From Taeniopygia guttata (Eukaryota > Chordata > Aves > Passeriformes > Estrildidae): DNA of 64,000 bases. The position numbers were made by a program, and so were the translations under genes. Below are positions 22,386-34,030 of this stretch, in pieces. The notes beneath the pieces are model-generated. The model was not told the DNA's origin, ran no database searches, and saw nothing but the letters and a program-made list of their open reading frames with translations. The stretch is taken from positions 149,753,001 through 149,817,000 of the forward strand of contig NC_133026.1 in NCBI RefSeq assembly GCF_048771995.1, written 5' to 3'. Position 1 is the first letter of the stretch. The number at the start of each line of letters is the position of its first letter.

Positions 22386-23719
22386 TCTCAGGTCTCTCAC
22401 TTTGAGAACATCCACTACAAAACACCGAAACATTGGTTTTCTCAAAAAAAAAAAAAAAGAAAAAAAGGCTTTCAACTTGGGGAGGACCTAAATTCCAGGT
22501 CTGGGTTTTGTTGTTTGTGGGTACTTTACCACAGGGCAGATTGTGAATATTCACCCAGGCCCAGATTATTTCTGCATTCCTCCATCCAAGGTCTGTGTTT
22601 ACAGCACAGGGATACTGCACCTCAGGGCAGCAGAGCTGTTATTCATAGCTTGAATTCCTAACTTTAAAAATAAAATTAAAAAACCCCTAGTGCCACCCCC
22701 CTGAGTGATGGACTGACAATCTCAGCATCTTTCAGACATCAGAAGGGAGATGGAATGGCTGTGTGACGGGCAGAGTTTGGCAGCTGGGCTTCATTAACTC
22801 TGTTTTTCAAAGCTGCATTTGTGTCTCCAGAATAACAATGATGTTATCCCAGGCCTCATCTTCCATCCCCTCACAGCCATTGTGATGGGAAGCACCCCCA
22901 GTGCCCTTTGGGCCATTATCTCTTTCTTTGCCTAAAATATTAAATTGCTATCAAAGTGGAGTTTTGCAAATATGGTTTGTTGCTTATTGGAGCCTTACAT
23001 TTCAGAGGTGCTGCTGCTGTTGCATATTTTGTACAATTTTATTTTCAAGCAGTCCATTTTTCCCCTAATGGGCTCACTTGGGGGTCTGTTCAACCAGAGG
23101 GGAAAATGGAGCTGAGCAAACTTCCTGCTGAGAGACCTTTACAAACCTCAAGAAACCTTTCTCAGAAACAGGAGTTCCATGTTCCTAATGAGATAATTTT
23201 CATAAAAGTCTGGGGAAAGAGCAGAAAGAGAAAATAGTGACAGCAAAATAAGCAAAATAGAGATAATCACTAAAAATGATTTTCAGGTAAACCGAGAGCC
23301 CTCTTGGTGTAATGAGACAGAAAAATTTTCAAGAAGCCTAAAGGAAGAACATGTGTTTTTTATGACACATCAGAGCCAAGTCAGGGAGTGAAAAGCAATC
23401 ACATCCCAACCCTGCAGCTGGATGTCACTCCCCTGGTGCAGAGCTGGGGAAAGAGTGAGGAAATGGGACAAAACGCCATCAGGGGCAGAGTTTGGTGCCA
23501 GGATGTCAGCAGGAAAAACTGGCATGGGTGACAAATTGGATGTGCTGTGTTAGGTGAAAAAGGTCACCTCTCTGTGTCTCCTTCTGGGTGATGGCCTTGC
23601 CCAAACTAAAAAAGAGTGAATTACACAAGAGGTGGTGAATCCAGACTGGAACATAAAGGCCAGCATGGCTCTGGATGGGGACAGGGAGGTTGGGATCATA
23701 TGGTGGTAACTCTCAGCAA
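22386..23719. other. No gene seen
   Basis: AT-rich unique sequence; A run at 22445-22466. Nothing recognised. Confidence 0.5.
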
Positions 23720-24310
23720 ATCATGGAATCACAGAATGACTTGGAAATGGGTTGGAAAGGACCTTAAGGATCATCCAGTTCCAACCCTCCTGCCTGGGCA
23801 GGGACACCTTCCATTATCCCAGGTTGCTCCAAGCCCTGTCCAACCTGGCCTTGGACACTTCCAGGGATGGGGTAGCCACAACCTCTGCCAGGGCCTCACC
23901 ACTCTCACAGGAAGAATTTCTTCCTAATCTCTAATCTAAATCTACTCTTCTTCATTTTAGAGCCATTCTCCCTTTTCCTGTCACTCCAGGACCTTGTAAG
24001 TTGTCTCTCACCATTTTTTGTGGGCTCCCATCAGGTACTGGGAGGCCGCAATTAGGTCACCCCAGAGTCTCCACTTCTCCAGGCTAAACATTCCAAATTC
24101 TCTCATTTTTTTTTCCTCACAGCAGAGCTGCTCCATCCCTCTCATCATCGTGGTGCCTCCTCTGGATTCCTCCGACAGCTCCATGTCCTTCCTGTGCTGT
24201 GACCCCAGTTCTGGATGCGTAATTCCAGATGGGATCCCTCCAGGCTGGAGCAGAGGGACAAAATCCCCTTCCTCACTTGCTGCCTGCAGTTCTTTGGACA
24301 AGCGGCTTTC
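23720..24310 (-). mobile_element. CR1 LINE, about 590 bp
   Basis: One of the longest copies here. It runs from AATCATGGAATCACAGAATG through CACTTCCAGGGATGGGGTAG to CCTTCCTGTGCTGTGACCCC. Confidence 0.9.
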
Positions 24311-26004
24311 CAGATGTAATTTCACAACCTTTGAAAGCTGCTTCTGCCTGATGGCAGATGGATATTTGAGAAAGCACAGGCTGGAGTGGCAGGAAAACTG
24401 GGGACAGAGGGATGGCCTGTCATCTGTTTGTCATGGCCAGAGCCTGCGACACCCGCGTGGGAGCGGTGATTAAACACTTGGCTGGTGGCATGAAATGACA
24501 CCTCCAGCACGGCTCTGCACAACATGCCAGCGAGGTTTCACAGCCTGACACCATCCTCGTGCCTCCAGAAGCCAGAGCAGGAAGACAAGGAGGTGCCAGA
24601 GGAGATGTACAGAAGAACATCCAGCTCAATACCCAGCCTGCAACATTTTCCGTGAGTTAGTGCCTAAAAAAGCAAAACCAGCAGGGTGTTATATCACCAG
24701 ATGCTCTCCTGATCTCCAGAGATTTGTGGCTCAAGCCCTGCATGAACTAAAGTAGCAAGTTCCATATTTTCATGCTCTTTGCGGAGTTTTTTTTTCTCCA
24801 TAAATCTTCCCGGTCATCTTTTAAACATTTTTACGGTTTGAAGATCTATAATAATAGCAGGGATCTGCACAGATAACCAGACCCTGTGTGAGGAAATACT
24901 TTCTTTTTCTTTGTTCCAAGTTTGGAACTTGCTCTTTTCCAATGATAACCTTTAATTCCTGCATCAGAAGAATCAATAAATCATCAACCCCTAATGATTC
25001 CTCTCTAAATCTTAAAATACCCTTTCTTTGTGTAGATCCTCTAATATCCTTCCCTTTACTCTTCCTTTTTGTTGATTGGATAAACAAGGTTTACACAGCG
25101 ATTCCTTCTGCAGAAGGCACTTTATTGAGGGCTTTTTTTTCACATCCTCCATGGGATGAAGGCACCAAAAAACACCCTGAAGAGTAATCAAGATGTGAAT
25201 GACACAGGAGTTTTTTGTCAGGGGGAATGGTGCAGGGAAGAGAGGACAACAGGAGATATCCCAATATTTCACTCCTCTTTCCACTTCATTCTCTCCCCAC
25301 AGAGCTCCAGCCCTGAGGTCTAAACTGAGCTGGAACATCATCTTTAATTTCTTTGTCTTCAATAAGGAAAAATCTGATCTTCCAACTTCTTCCATGTGAC
25401 TTGTCAAACTGGCACCACAAGTCTGACTTCTGATGACTTTGCCCACAGACTTTCAGTTCTGGTGTTTCACCAGCTGAAAAACCCAAGTTCCCAGTGAGTC
25501 AGCTCCCCAAACTTCTAATTTAACTGCAATGTAGCACTTCCATCAAGGCTTGTTCTTTATCAGATCCTTCACTTCATCCTTTCCACCAACACCACTGAGC
25601 ATTTGCAAAGCGGCAGCGCAGCTCAGCTTTCCACAGGAATTCTGTACCCAGCTGAAACTTCAGTATTTCCAGCAAGGCAGAGTGGGCTGTCAAATACCAC
25701 AGTTTCCATGTTGGGATCATTTCTTCCTGTCTGAGGAAAGCTGGTGGGAAGCCACTTTCCTTGACAAGGAAAAAGCTGCTGAAGCAAAAGTGGGACAGCT
25801 GGAAAGGCAGAGCCAAGTCCAAGTGAGACAGGCATCCACATCTTCCCTTTCCTAGGGAGAACCTGCAGATGGATCCTTGTCACCCTCTGAGAGCCATCAG
25901 GACAGGGATGGTGGCAGCTCTGTGCAGTGACAGATTAGTTCAGCCTCTGAGACAACTCTGGAGCCTCCAACTTCAGAGGATGTGGAGTGAATCCAAAGGA
26001 GGCA
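24311..26004. other. No gene seen
   Basis: Unique sequence without repeats or convincing exons. Confidence 0.5.
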
Positions 26005-26430
26005 GTTGAGTTCCAAGGGCTGGAGCCCCTCTGCTCTGGACCCAGGCTAGAAGAGCTGGAAATGTCCAGCCTGGAGAAGAGAAGGCTCCAGGGAGAGCTC
26101 AGAGCCCCTTCCAGTGCCTGAAGGGGCTCCAGAAGAGCTGGAGAGGGACTTGGGACAAGGGATGGAGGGAGAGGACACAGAGAATGGCTTTAAATTGACA
26201 CAGGGTAGGGTTGGACTGAATATTAGGAAGAAATTCTTGTCTGTGAAGCTGGTGAGGCCCTGGCACAGGTTTTCCAGAGAAGCTGTGGCTTCTCCGTCCC
26301 TGGAGATGTCCATGGCCAGGTTGGATAAGGATTGGAGCAACCTGGTCTAGCAGAATGTGTCCGGGCTCATGGCAGGAGGTTGAACTGGTCCTTTCAAATC
26401 CTTTCTATCCCAAACTATTCCATGTCTCCA
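26005..26430 (+). mobile_element. CR1 LINE fragment
   Basis: Sense copy, GTCCAGCCTGGAGAAGAGAA to TATCCCAAACTATTCC. It lies about 190 bp before the tRNA-Phe duplication. Confidence 0.9.
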
Positions 26431-26619
26431 TAAAGACCAGTTTGTCTGGGTGCTACCACTACAAATGTGGCTGTAAGAATAATTCCAGGCTTGGGTATTT
26501 ATCCACCACAGCCATTCTCATTTGAAGACTTTTGATAATTGTTGACTTTTTTGGGGTCTGCTAGTTGATGTTTGGGACAGGTGTTTATATATCAAAAAGA
26601 GTCAAACGTCCACTGAGCC

Positions 26620-27160
26620 AGTTTGAGAAAGCTGAAACCTCATCGTGTTCCAACAGGTTTTGGGAAAATCTGAGCCTCAGCAGAGCTGAAGTAGCTCAGC
26701 TGGGAGAGCATTAGACTGAAGATCTAAAGGTCCCTGGTTCAATCCCGGGCTTCAGCAGAGTTTTCCTGCACTTTTGTGTGCCCAGGGATGGGCTCTCCAG
26801 TAGAGAAGAGACCTGGACATCCAGGACAGAGTCCAGCCAAGGGCCAGCAGCACTGGGAGGGACTGGAAGGGACAGGAGCATCTCTGCTGTGGGGAAAGGA
26901 GGAGAAACTGGGCCCAGTGGCCTTGAGAGAGTCTGGAGTTCCCCTTCTCAGACCCGGAGGTGGTCGGGGGCAAGGGGCTGTAGGTCCTGCTTGAGCAGGG
27001 CTTTGGAGCAGGGACCTCCTTGAAGTCCCTTTGGTCCTCAACCAGCCTGAGCCTGTGAAAGAGGGACAGGGTTTTACAATTTAAGTATTTTAGCAAAAAT
27101 CGTGATAGAAAGGGATTTTTTTTCCTTCCACTGCCTGTTCCCAATCCTGTGGCCTGCCCT
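26620..27160 (+). repeat. Left arm of inverted duplication carrying tRNA-Phe
   Basis: About 540 bp match 41560-42095 in reverse complement at very high identity. Shadow translations of the two arms agree at 98 of 100 residues. The arm holds about 65 bp upstream of the tRNA, the tRNA itself and about 400 bp downstream. The downstream part includes a piece of internal CR1 sequence (from about 26780). Homology ends at about 26620 and 27160. Confidence 0.9.
26685..26757 (+). tRNA. tRNA-Phe (GAA), copy 1
   Basis: This 73-nt gene folds into a full cloverleaf. The acceptor stem is GCTGAAG paired with CTTCAGC, and the discriminator is A. The anticodon loop CTGAAGA has GAA at 26718-26720. The A box is TAGCTCAGCTGG and the B box GGTTCAATCC. 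A TTTT polymerase III terminator follows at 26761-26764. It differs from the other three copies by A instead of G at position 26. It lies in the left arm of the inverted duplication. Confidence 0.97.
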
Positions 27161-27375
27161 GAGAAGAAGCAGAAAGGTTGATCCACCTTTGGTATATGGC
27201 CAAGCAGGAAATCAAAACCGGGTTTAGGGAGTAGGAAGAACTCCGGAAAGTGATTTTTAGAATCAATCACAACTGACCTTGAAGCAACCTCTCTCCCCAA
27301 AATTTGTATTTTCCAGGCTGAAGGGTTCCAGTGTGTTTACCTGTTGTTTATAGGGAAACAAATCTTGATATCAGG

Positions 27376-27448
27376 GCTGAAGTAGCTCAGCTGGGAGAGC
27401 GTTAGACTGAAGATCTAAAGGTCCCTGGTTCAATCCCGGGCTTCAGCA
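27376..27448 (+). tRNA. tRNA-Phe (GAA), copy 2
   Basis: The 73-nt sequence is identical to copies 3 and 4. The anticodon GAA is at 27409-27411, and a TTTT terminator lies at 27452-27455. Unlike the other three it lacks the shared flanking segment: homology stops just outside the gene, apart from the short trailer CAGAGTTTT. It is probably an older, independent copy in the cluster. Confidence 0.97.
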
Positions 27449-27469
27449 GAGTTTTAGCAGTTGGAATCA

Positions 27470-27650
27470 ATGATGCATCCCTGGAAGTGTCCAGGAAATG
27501 ACTGGACATGGCACACAGTGCTCTTGCTTGGTTGACAAGGATCAAAGCTTGGACTCTGTCTTGGAAACCTTCCACAATCCTAATGGTTCTGTGATTTTAT
27601 CCTTGTGTGTCCTTCCAGCTCAGGGTACTCTATGAGTCTCTGATGAAGTT
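27470..27650 (+). mobile_element. CR1 LINE 3' end, second subfamily
   Basis: GCATCCCTGGAAGTGTCCAG and GACTGGACATGGCACACAGT to AATGGTTCTGTGATTTTATC, then a second decayed tail. It starts about 20 bp after tRNA-Phe copy 2. Confidence 0.75.
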
Positions 27651-28734
27651 TTCTACTCTTTCCTGACCATTTCCTATTTTTACCCTGACCCTTGTCAAAT
27701 GATGGTGTTCAATGTGCAGACACCCCACCAAACTGAGTAACTCAGCCTTGTGTTTGCTCCTTTGTCCCTTTCTAATTCCTGTTCCATGGAGCCCTTCAGA
27801 CAAACACCAGAGACAGGACACGAAATGCCAGCTGTCAAAAAAGACCAGTGAGAAACAGCAAAACCTTGACCTTCTCAAGACCAACCCCAATGCTCATCCA
27901 ATCTCTTCTTCATAGCAGGACAGGGACTCTTCTTTCCCCTTTTCCTTCTGGTGGTGCTCAAAAGCTGTGGACGTCAGGTCATCTGTTGTCCAGAAATTCC
28001 AGAAAATACTTGCTTGACCAGGATGTGTTTAAAATAACTTTTGTATAAACAAAAATCCCCTGTTTAAGCCTTGAAGAGATATCAGGGGTCCTGCTGGGCA
28101 AATGCCTCTGCCGAGAGCCGCTACTCAAATACAACACCACAAACACAACACCACGAATGCAACACCACAAATACAACACCACAAATGCAGCAGCTGCTCA
28201 CCCAGGCTGGACCTTTGCAGACCTGATGCCCTCAGGCAGGATCATCTGGCTCAGGGATGCACCAGCTGGAAATTAGCCTTTACTCCAGCCGTCTTTGCCT
28301 GGATCTAAATTAGGCAGGAGCCTCCTGGTCCCCAAATTGGATCAAAGTAGGTCAGAACTCCCTGCATGGTCCATGTGTGGGATTAAATGATATCAAATTT
28401 TGTGCTTGTCTGGGGCCTCGTTTTGTTATGAAAGGAGAGCTCAGGTGTTATGAACATCCCAAATATTGCCCTCAGGTTTAAGAACAGCTCACACACCGTG
28501 GCTGTGCTGAGGGGCTCCGACCTCATTAACCCCCTGGGGAAAGGCAGCTCTGAGCTCCCAGGAGAGAGGCAAATCCCATACCAGAGACACCAACTTGATG
28601 GTGACCCAAATGGCTTAAATGTGACAACCTGTGTGCCCCCAGACACAGTTCCTGGCATTGAAGGAGCCAGGAACCACTCCCAGGAAGTGGTTTGGACATA
28701 ATAGGTCTATTTTTGAAGAAATGCTGAGAGATGT
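27651..28734. other. No gene seen
   Basis: Contains only the 14-bp minisatellite at 28127; no exon recognised. Confidence 0.5.
28127..28189. repeat. 14-bp minisatellite
   Basis: Four and a half copies of AAATACAACACCAC. Bases 1 to 5 vary between units and the ACAACACCAC or GCAACACCAC core is kept. Confidence 0.95.
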
Positions 28735-29112
28735 GATTGCTCAGACAGGGGAAGAGAAGGTTTGGAGATTTAGAGCCCCTTCCAGTGCCTGAAGGGGCTC
28801 CAGGAGAGCTGAGAGGGACCTGGGACGGGGAATGGAGAGACAGGACACAGGGAATGGCTTCCCACTGCCAGAGGGCAGGGATAGATGGGATATTGGGAAG
28901 GAAGTGTTCCATGTGGTGGTGGTGGTAAGACTCTGGCACCTATTTCCCAGAGAATCTTTGGCTGCCCCATGCCTGGAAATGTTTGGCCAAGCTGGATGAG
29001 CACCTTGAACAACTTGATCTAGTGGAAGGTGTTGGTGGAAGGGGTTGGAACCACAGGATTTTAAGGTCCCTCCCTACCCAAACCATTCCATGAATCTGTG
29101 ATTCCGCAACCT
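28735..29112 (+). mobile_element. CR1 LINE fragment
   Basis: Sense copy with CCCCTTCCAGTGCCTGAAGG, an internal short (GTG)n expansion near 28913, and a 3' tail CATGAATCTGTGATTCC. Confidence 0.88.
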
Positions 29113-30206
29113 CTGCTGGGGCAGAGAGAGGAGGAGGTTTGAACCCTGCCGGGTGGGTTTAGTCTCAACAAACAGGGCAGACTGGTTTCATTTCCTCTGG
29201 CCACTGTAACACCCGGTGCAGGGGGCCTGTTCCCCCTCCTCACAGGATCTCTGCTCTCAGCCAGCACCAGGGGATGCCCAGTCAGAGCTGGCACCTTTGT
29301 GCCTGTGGAGGTGACATCTGGGCTTGTTCACCTCGGGGGTAACTCCAATGAAATCAGTCTCAAGCCTAACCCACAGCTGTGGGAAAGCAAAGGAAAGGCC
29401 CCCACTGGTGTCAGCGCTTAGGATTTGTGTCCCAAAAATCCCAGAGACCACAACGCAGCTATGAGAGGAGATGGGAGAAGTTTTTTCCTTCTGGGCTGAA
29501 ACAGCTTTGACTCAAACCTCAGTGCCAGAAGTTGCCAAGTTTCCCTGGATTTGGCTCAGAGAAGGGTTAAAACCTGCCGGTGCTCCCGGGGATGCTGCGA
29601 GGGAAGGAGCGGGATGAATAACCGCGGTGGGCGGCAGGAGCGCGGGGGTGGCTGCCCTGCCAGCACCTTCTGCAGCCCCCTCGCACTCAGCTCCCTCCTC
29701 TCACCCCCACTCAGGCCCCTGCAGGGCCCCCACACCATCAATCAGCACATCCCAAAATCCATCTTTCCCTGAGTACCTGCTCCAACCCGCAGCTCTCCCC
29801 CACTAACAGCTCTGCCCTTCAGCTCTGATCTTCTGCCTTTTATTCTGGTGATTTCTGCCTCTTTCTCTTAATGCTTTCAGTCCTGGTTTGCTTCTCGCCA
29901 TCCTCGTGAACTTCCCTCTCCACCTTTGCTACCAAGAGCTCCGGCAGGGATCGATCCGCACGCAGGGATCGATCCTCACGCACCCTCCCTGACCTCACTG
30001 CATCTCTCTGCTGGTGAGATGAGAAGCCTGAGTGGAAAGACCAGACAGATAAATACATTGGAAACTCTCAGCAGGAGGTTAAAATCTTTTACTTCAGGAA
30101 AAAAAAAATAAAGGCTCACATAAACCCCAGGAAATTTGGGTTTTGCTGATTGTTTTTGTGACCGTTTGCATTCCCACAGAGTGATTTTGCTTTTGCTTTC
30201 TTTTTC
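29113..30206. other. No gene seen; GC-rich patch near 29.6 kb
   Basis: About 29560-29720 is GC- and CpG-enriched. An 18-bp tandem repeat with ATCGAT sites lies at 29945. No protein-like frame. Confidence 0.4.
29945..29980. repeat. 18-bp tandem duplication with ATCGAT palindromes
   Basis: Two units of CAGGGATCGATCCGCACG, the second with T for G at one site. Each holds the palindrome GGATCGATCC, which includes ATCGAT, a CUX/ONECUT-type motif. Confidence 0.9.
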
Positions 30207-30330
30207 ATTGAATCATAGAATGGTTTGGGTTGCAAGGGACCGGAAATATCACATTATTCCAGCCCTCTGTCACAGTCAGGGGCACCTTCCCATCTACCAG
30301 GTTGCTCAGAGCTACTTTAATACATGGGTT
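30207..30330 (-). mobile_element. CR1 LINE fragment
   Basis: Antisense: TTGAATCATAGAATGGTTTG to TACCAGGTTGCTCAGAGC. Confidence 0.85.
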
Positions 30331-31104
30331 AATTGCATGCCTGCTTTGTCCCTTGTTCTGCCAATGGCTGGCACAGGAAAAGGCAATTCCCTTATCCGTG
30401 TCTCAGTTTCAGAAAACTGAGCAAAGTTCTCCAGAATCCTTGGGAAATCTGGGATATGCCAGAGGGATCTCACCGTGGCAGAGGCAGCACATGCGGACAA
30501 GAAAAGACACTGCCAGCCCTGCAGATTAATTTTCTAAATTACATGGCAGCTACAAGATGAGGGAAAAGAGAGGATTATTATTTGCATGCCTTGGGAGCAA
30601 TAATCCTGAGATTACTGCTGCAGGCACAAAGGCATTAAGGGAGCTCTCGGAGCTGTGCTGGGAACACGGGAGGGAACTCCCACTTTTGGGGGATGCAGCC
30701 CACCCCTGCTCGCACCAGGAGAAGGATCCAGCAGTGGGAGGCAGGAGCTGCCATCCAGACCCTCTGACAGCAGGTTAAGCTCAGCTTTGCCCTCTCTCAT
30801 CCCCTCTGAGCAGCTCAGGTTGGCCCCAGTGTTTTGGTGGCTGAAGGCTGAGTCAAGGTCTGAGGCACCAAATATTCTGAATGACTCCAGAGGGATCCTG
30901 GGAATACACAGACTGGGAATGCTCCAGACCCTTCCCCATCTCTGTTCCCTTCCCTGGACACTCTCCAGCCCCTCATTGTCATTCTTGTCATGAGGAACCC
31001 AGTAAAAACAAGGTTTTTGCTGCTGAGAAGTTTTGCCCCAGGGAGCCTCAGGAAGAATTCCGTGACCTAGGAGCTGACCCTGAACCCTCTAGAGTAGAGT
31101 CCCT

Positions 31105-31315
31105 ATGAGGGTGATGAGACCCTGGCACAGGTTTTCCAGAGAAGCTGTGGCTGCTCCATCCCTGGAAGTGTCCAAGGCCATGTTGGACAGAGCTTGGAGC
31201 AACCTGGGACAGTGGAAGGTGTCCCTGCCCATGGCAGGGGTTTGGAACTGGATGGTCTTTGAGGTCCCTTCCAACCCAGACCATTCCAGGATTCTATGAT
31301 CTATTCTATGTGAAC
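31105..31315 (+). mobile_element. CR1 LINE 3' end
   Basis: Sense copy, well preserved: TGAGACCCTGGCACAGGTTT to CATTCCAGGATTCTATGATC. Confidence 0.92.
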
Positions 31316-31420
31316 ATCAGAATGGTTCTTTCACTCAGGTCATCCAACAAAACCCCAGAAAAATTTGAGTTAGGATTTCTGTCACTGTCTAAAGTCTGTC
31401 TTAAATGGGCATGTGCTGTG

Positions 31421-31590
31421 CAAAAAACCACCCCAAAATTAAAACAAAGCAAAACAAAATAAAAAAACCCCACAAAAACCCAAACAAACAAACAAACAAA
31501 AAACCCAAACAAACAAAAAAAAACCCCACCAAAAACCAAAAACCAAACCAAACCAAAAAAACCCAAACAATCCCCCCCCAAAAAAAGCCC
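31421..31590 (+). repeat. A/C-rich low-complexity tract
   Basis: About 170 bp made of AAAC, AAACC and CAAA variants with an 8-base C run, almost free of G and T. Confidence 0.9.
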
Positions 31591-33547
31591 AGAAAAGACA
31601 AACATTCAAAGGCAGAAACTGTCCAGGACTTGCTCTGAATACCAAGCATTAAAACTGGAGAATAAAAAATACTTTTTGGACCCAGCTCGGTTCCTCATAG
31701 GTACTGAAGTAAACAGACAGTCAAAATGCCTTTAAAGGGTCTTGGCTTTACCATGCGTGGCTGATTAATTAAATACAATTTAGGTCATTAATGGGGCCGT
31801 TAACTTTTGGGGGTTTGGGTTCTTCTTTCTCTTAGGTTTGAATAGCAAAACCTAATTTTATTTGTGACTGAAGGATGCAAGTGGAGGAAAAGGAGAGAAT
31901 GTAAAGCACTGCTCATTCCAAGGGGAAATAGGTTATTTAAATATGCAAATTGTGCTCAGAAAAACAGAGAGAAATAGGATTGTGGAGCTTCTTGCTGTCA
32001 CTTATTAGATATAGAGATTTTTTTTATTCCCCTGCCCAGGGTGGGATTCAGGCTGGGACAGGAGTAAAAACTCTTCTGGCAACTTCTGGGAGCATCCAGG
32101 ATGTGACAGCTTGGGGAGAGTTTGAAATTCCATGCAGAAAGGTGGGTGGATTTCAGTTTGGTTCCTAGCAAGTATCTACAGCACAGAAAACATCCTTGGC
32201 AAAACTCCGCAAATTCGGGGAAGTATTTAATGGAAAAAATATGAGGATCCAGAAGAGAAGTGATTTTAATAACCTTACAGCATGTAAGGCTTTAAACTAC
32301 GCCTAGATCAGCTTTTTAACCTCCTTGACCTGTTCACATGGGTTGGAAACGTCTCTTTTGCTTTGGAAATTCAATTTTGCCTTCTAATCCCTCATTGCAA
32401 GCAGTTGGAAATGTTCAGGAGAAAGCTTGACCTGTTGTATTGGTATTTTTTTTTCCATGGGGAAAAAATACAGCAGATTTGGGTACACTTCAAGTCCCAG
32501 ACAAGCAGCAAAAAGATAAAATTATGAATTAAAAGACGGTAGGAGGAAATGAAAAAATGTCTTCATAATGAGCCATATCCCCGTCTGTGGTCAGAAGATG
32601 CTGGGCAGGTATCCCATCCCCCAGGAATTTCGGTGGAGTTGATTCCACGTTCCCATTTCTTCCACCCTGACACGGGGAAACTCCTCGAGTCGTTTCTCAT
32701 CAGAGCCTCTGCCTCCGGTATTTTCATGCCAGCCTGGTTCCGTGGGTGATTCTCTGCTCCAGTTTTCAAGCAGAAGATCTCACAAATTGATGGAGGAGGC
32801 TTTGGCACCTCCACAGGACGAGCGAGAGAAGGAGAATTTTAAGGAGGAGGAGGAGGAGAAGTGAAACGGGCTTTGGAAAAACATAAAATCTGCATAGAAA
32901 ATGGCAGCAGCTTTTTTGTTCCTTGGGCTGAGCTCCATCAGCTGCTGGTTTTGAAGTCACTCCTCTAAAGAAGGGTGGCCATGGGTGTGCTGAGGGAAGT
33001 TGGGTTTGCAGCCACGTGAAAGCTTCCAAAAGCAGAGCTCAGATTTTCCCTTGGCTCCAGATTTGCCCTGCAAGCTCCCTACTCTTGCAGCCAATCCTTT
33101 AAATAAAAACCAAGAGCAGATGTACATAAAACCAGGTGTAGAAGCCTTGAAAAATCCACTGAGGGTACTTTTTTTTTTTCTTTCAGCCCAAGGATTTTTA
33201 GCTCTTAAGGGCTCAGATTATCACCTCTAACTTTAAACTTGGAGCTGAATTTTCTAAGCTGAGCTGCTTTTATATTTTTCTTTTTGGTTTTTTCTCCAGC
33301 CTCTCAATATAAACAGTAGATGCAAAACTTAGTACCTTTGCAGTTTTGGTTCTTCTCTGGGGAAAAACTTGTTAGCTCAGGGTTTGGAGTAGTGGGGTCA
33401 GATTTCCCTAAAAAACCAGAATAACACCTCTCAGCTGCCTGATAATTTTGGGGTAAAGGTGAGGGAGCTGCACAGAACCTCGGCCCAAGTTTATGGATGG
33501 CCTGTGGTCATCCAGCAAAATGTCCAGGCCTTGGATAGCTCTGCATA
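31591..33547. other. No gene seen
   Basis: AT-rich unique sequence, without repeats or recognisable exons. Confidence 0.45.
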
Positions 33548-33640
33548 TTTCACAAAATCACAGAATATTTTGAGTTGAAAGGGACTTACAAAGATCAAGT
33601 CCAACCCTTCAGTGAATTCCCTGTACAGGGATTGTTGTCC
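33548..33640 (-). mobile_element. CR1 LINE remnant, third subfamily
   Basis: CACAAAATCACAGAATATTT and AGATCAAGTCCAACCCTTCA. Confidence 0.7.
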
Positions 33641-33884
33641 CAGGTCTCCTTAGTGTCTGCCTTGGAAAGGCCAATATAAAAAAATAGAAATAATGTAGAA
33701 AATAGCAATAGTATAGAAAATATTTTTCCTGCCAGCTCTGTAAAGGTTCCTACTATGGAAACACAATGACACAAGATGCTGGAGCCCGGAGCTTGATGCA
33801 AGGACCTTCCTAAAAATTATTTTACAGAGGAGCAGGACCTGACAACAAGAGAAAATATGTCCAGAAATATGATTTGTCAGCTTG

Positions 33885-34030
33885 TGCACAGGTTGATGGA
33901 GAATCCAAAGGAGTAGAAGGGGTTCTGAGTGACCTGGTCAAGTGGAAGTTGCCTCTTTCCACGGGGTGTTGGAGCTGGATGATCTTTAAGGTATTTTCTA
34001 ACCCAAAGTCTGATTCTGTGATTGTATGAA
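33885..34030 (+). mobile_element. CR1 LINE 3' end, diverged
   Basis: GACCTGGTCAAGTGGAAGTT to AAAGTCTGATTCTGTGATTG. Confidence 0.75.

Noticed and set aside
26685-27000. tRNA-Phe head plus CR1-like tail as a tRNA-derived SINE
   Set aside because: Homology extends about 65 bp upstream of the tRNA, the tRNA is intact with its own terminator, and there is no SINE-type tail. A segmental duplication fits better.
26739-27041. 100-aa frame almost identical to one at 41685-41987
   Set aside because: The similarity comes from the DNA duplication. The frame runs across the antisense of a tRNA gene and CR1-like sequence, so it is not a protein gene.
31306-31649. Overlapping hydrophobic Phe/Gly/Val-rich open frames on the minus strand
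   Set aside because: They are translations of the A/C-rich low-complexity tract.
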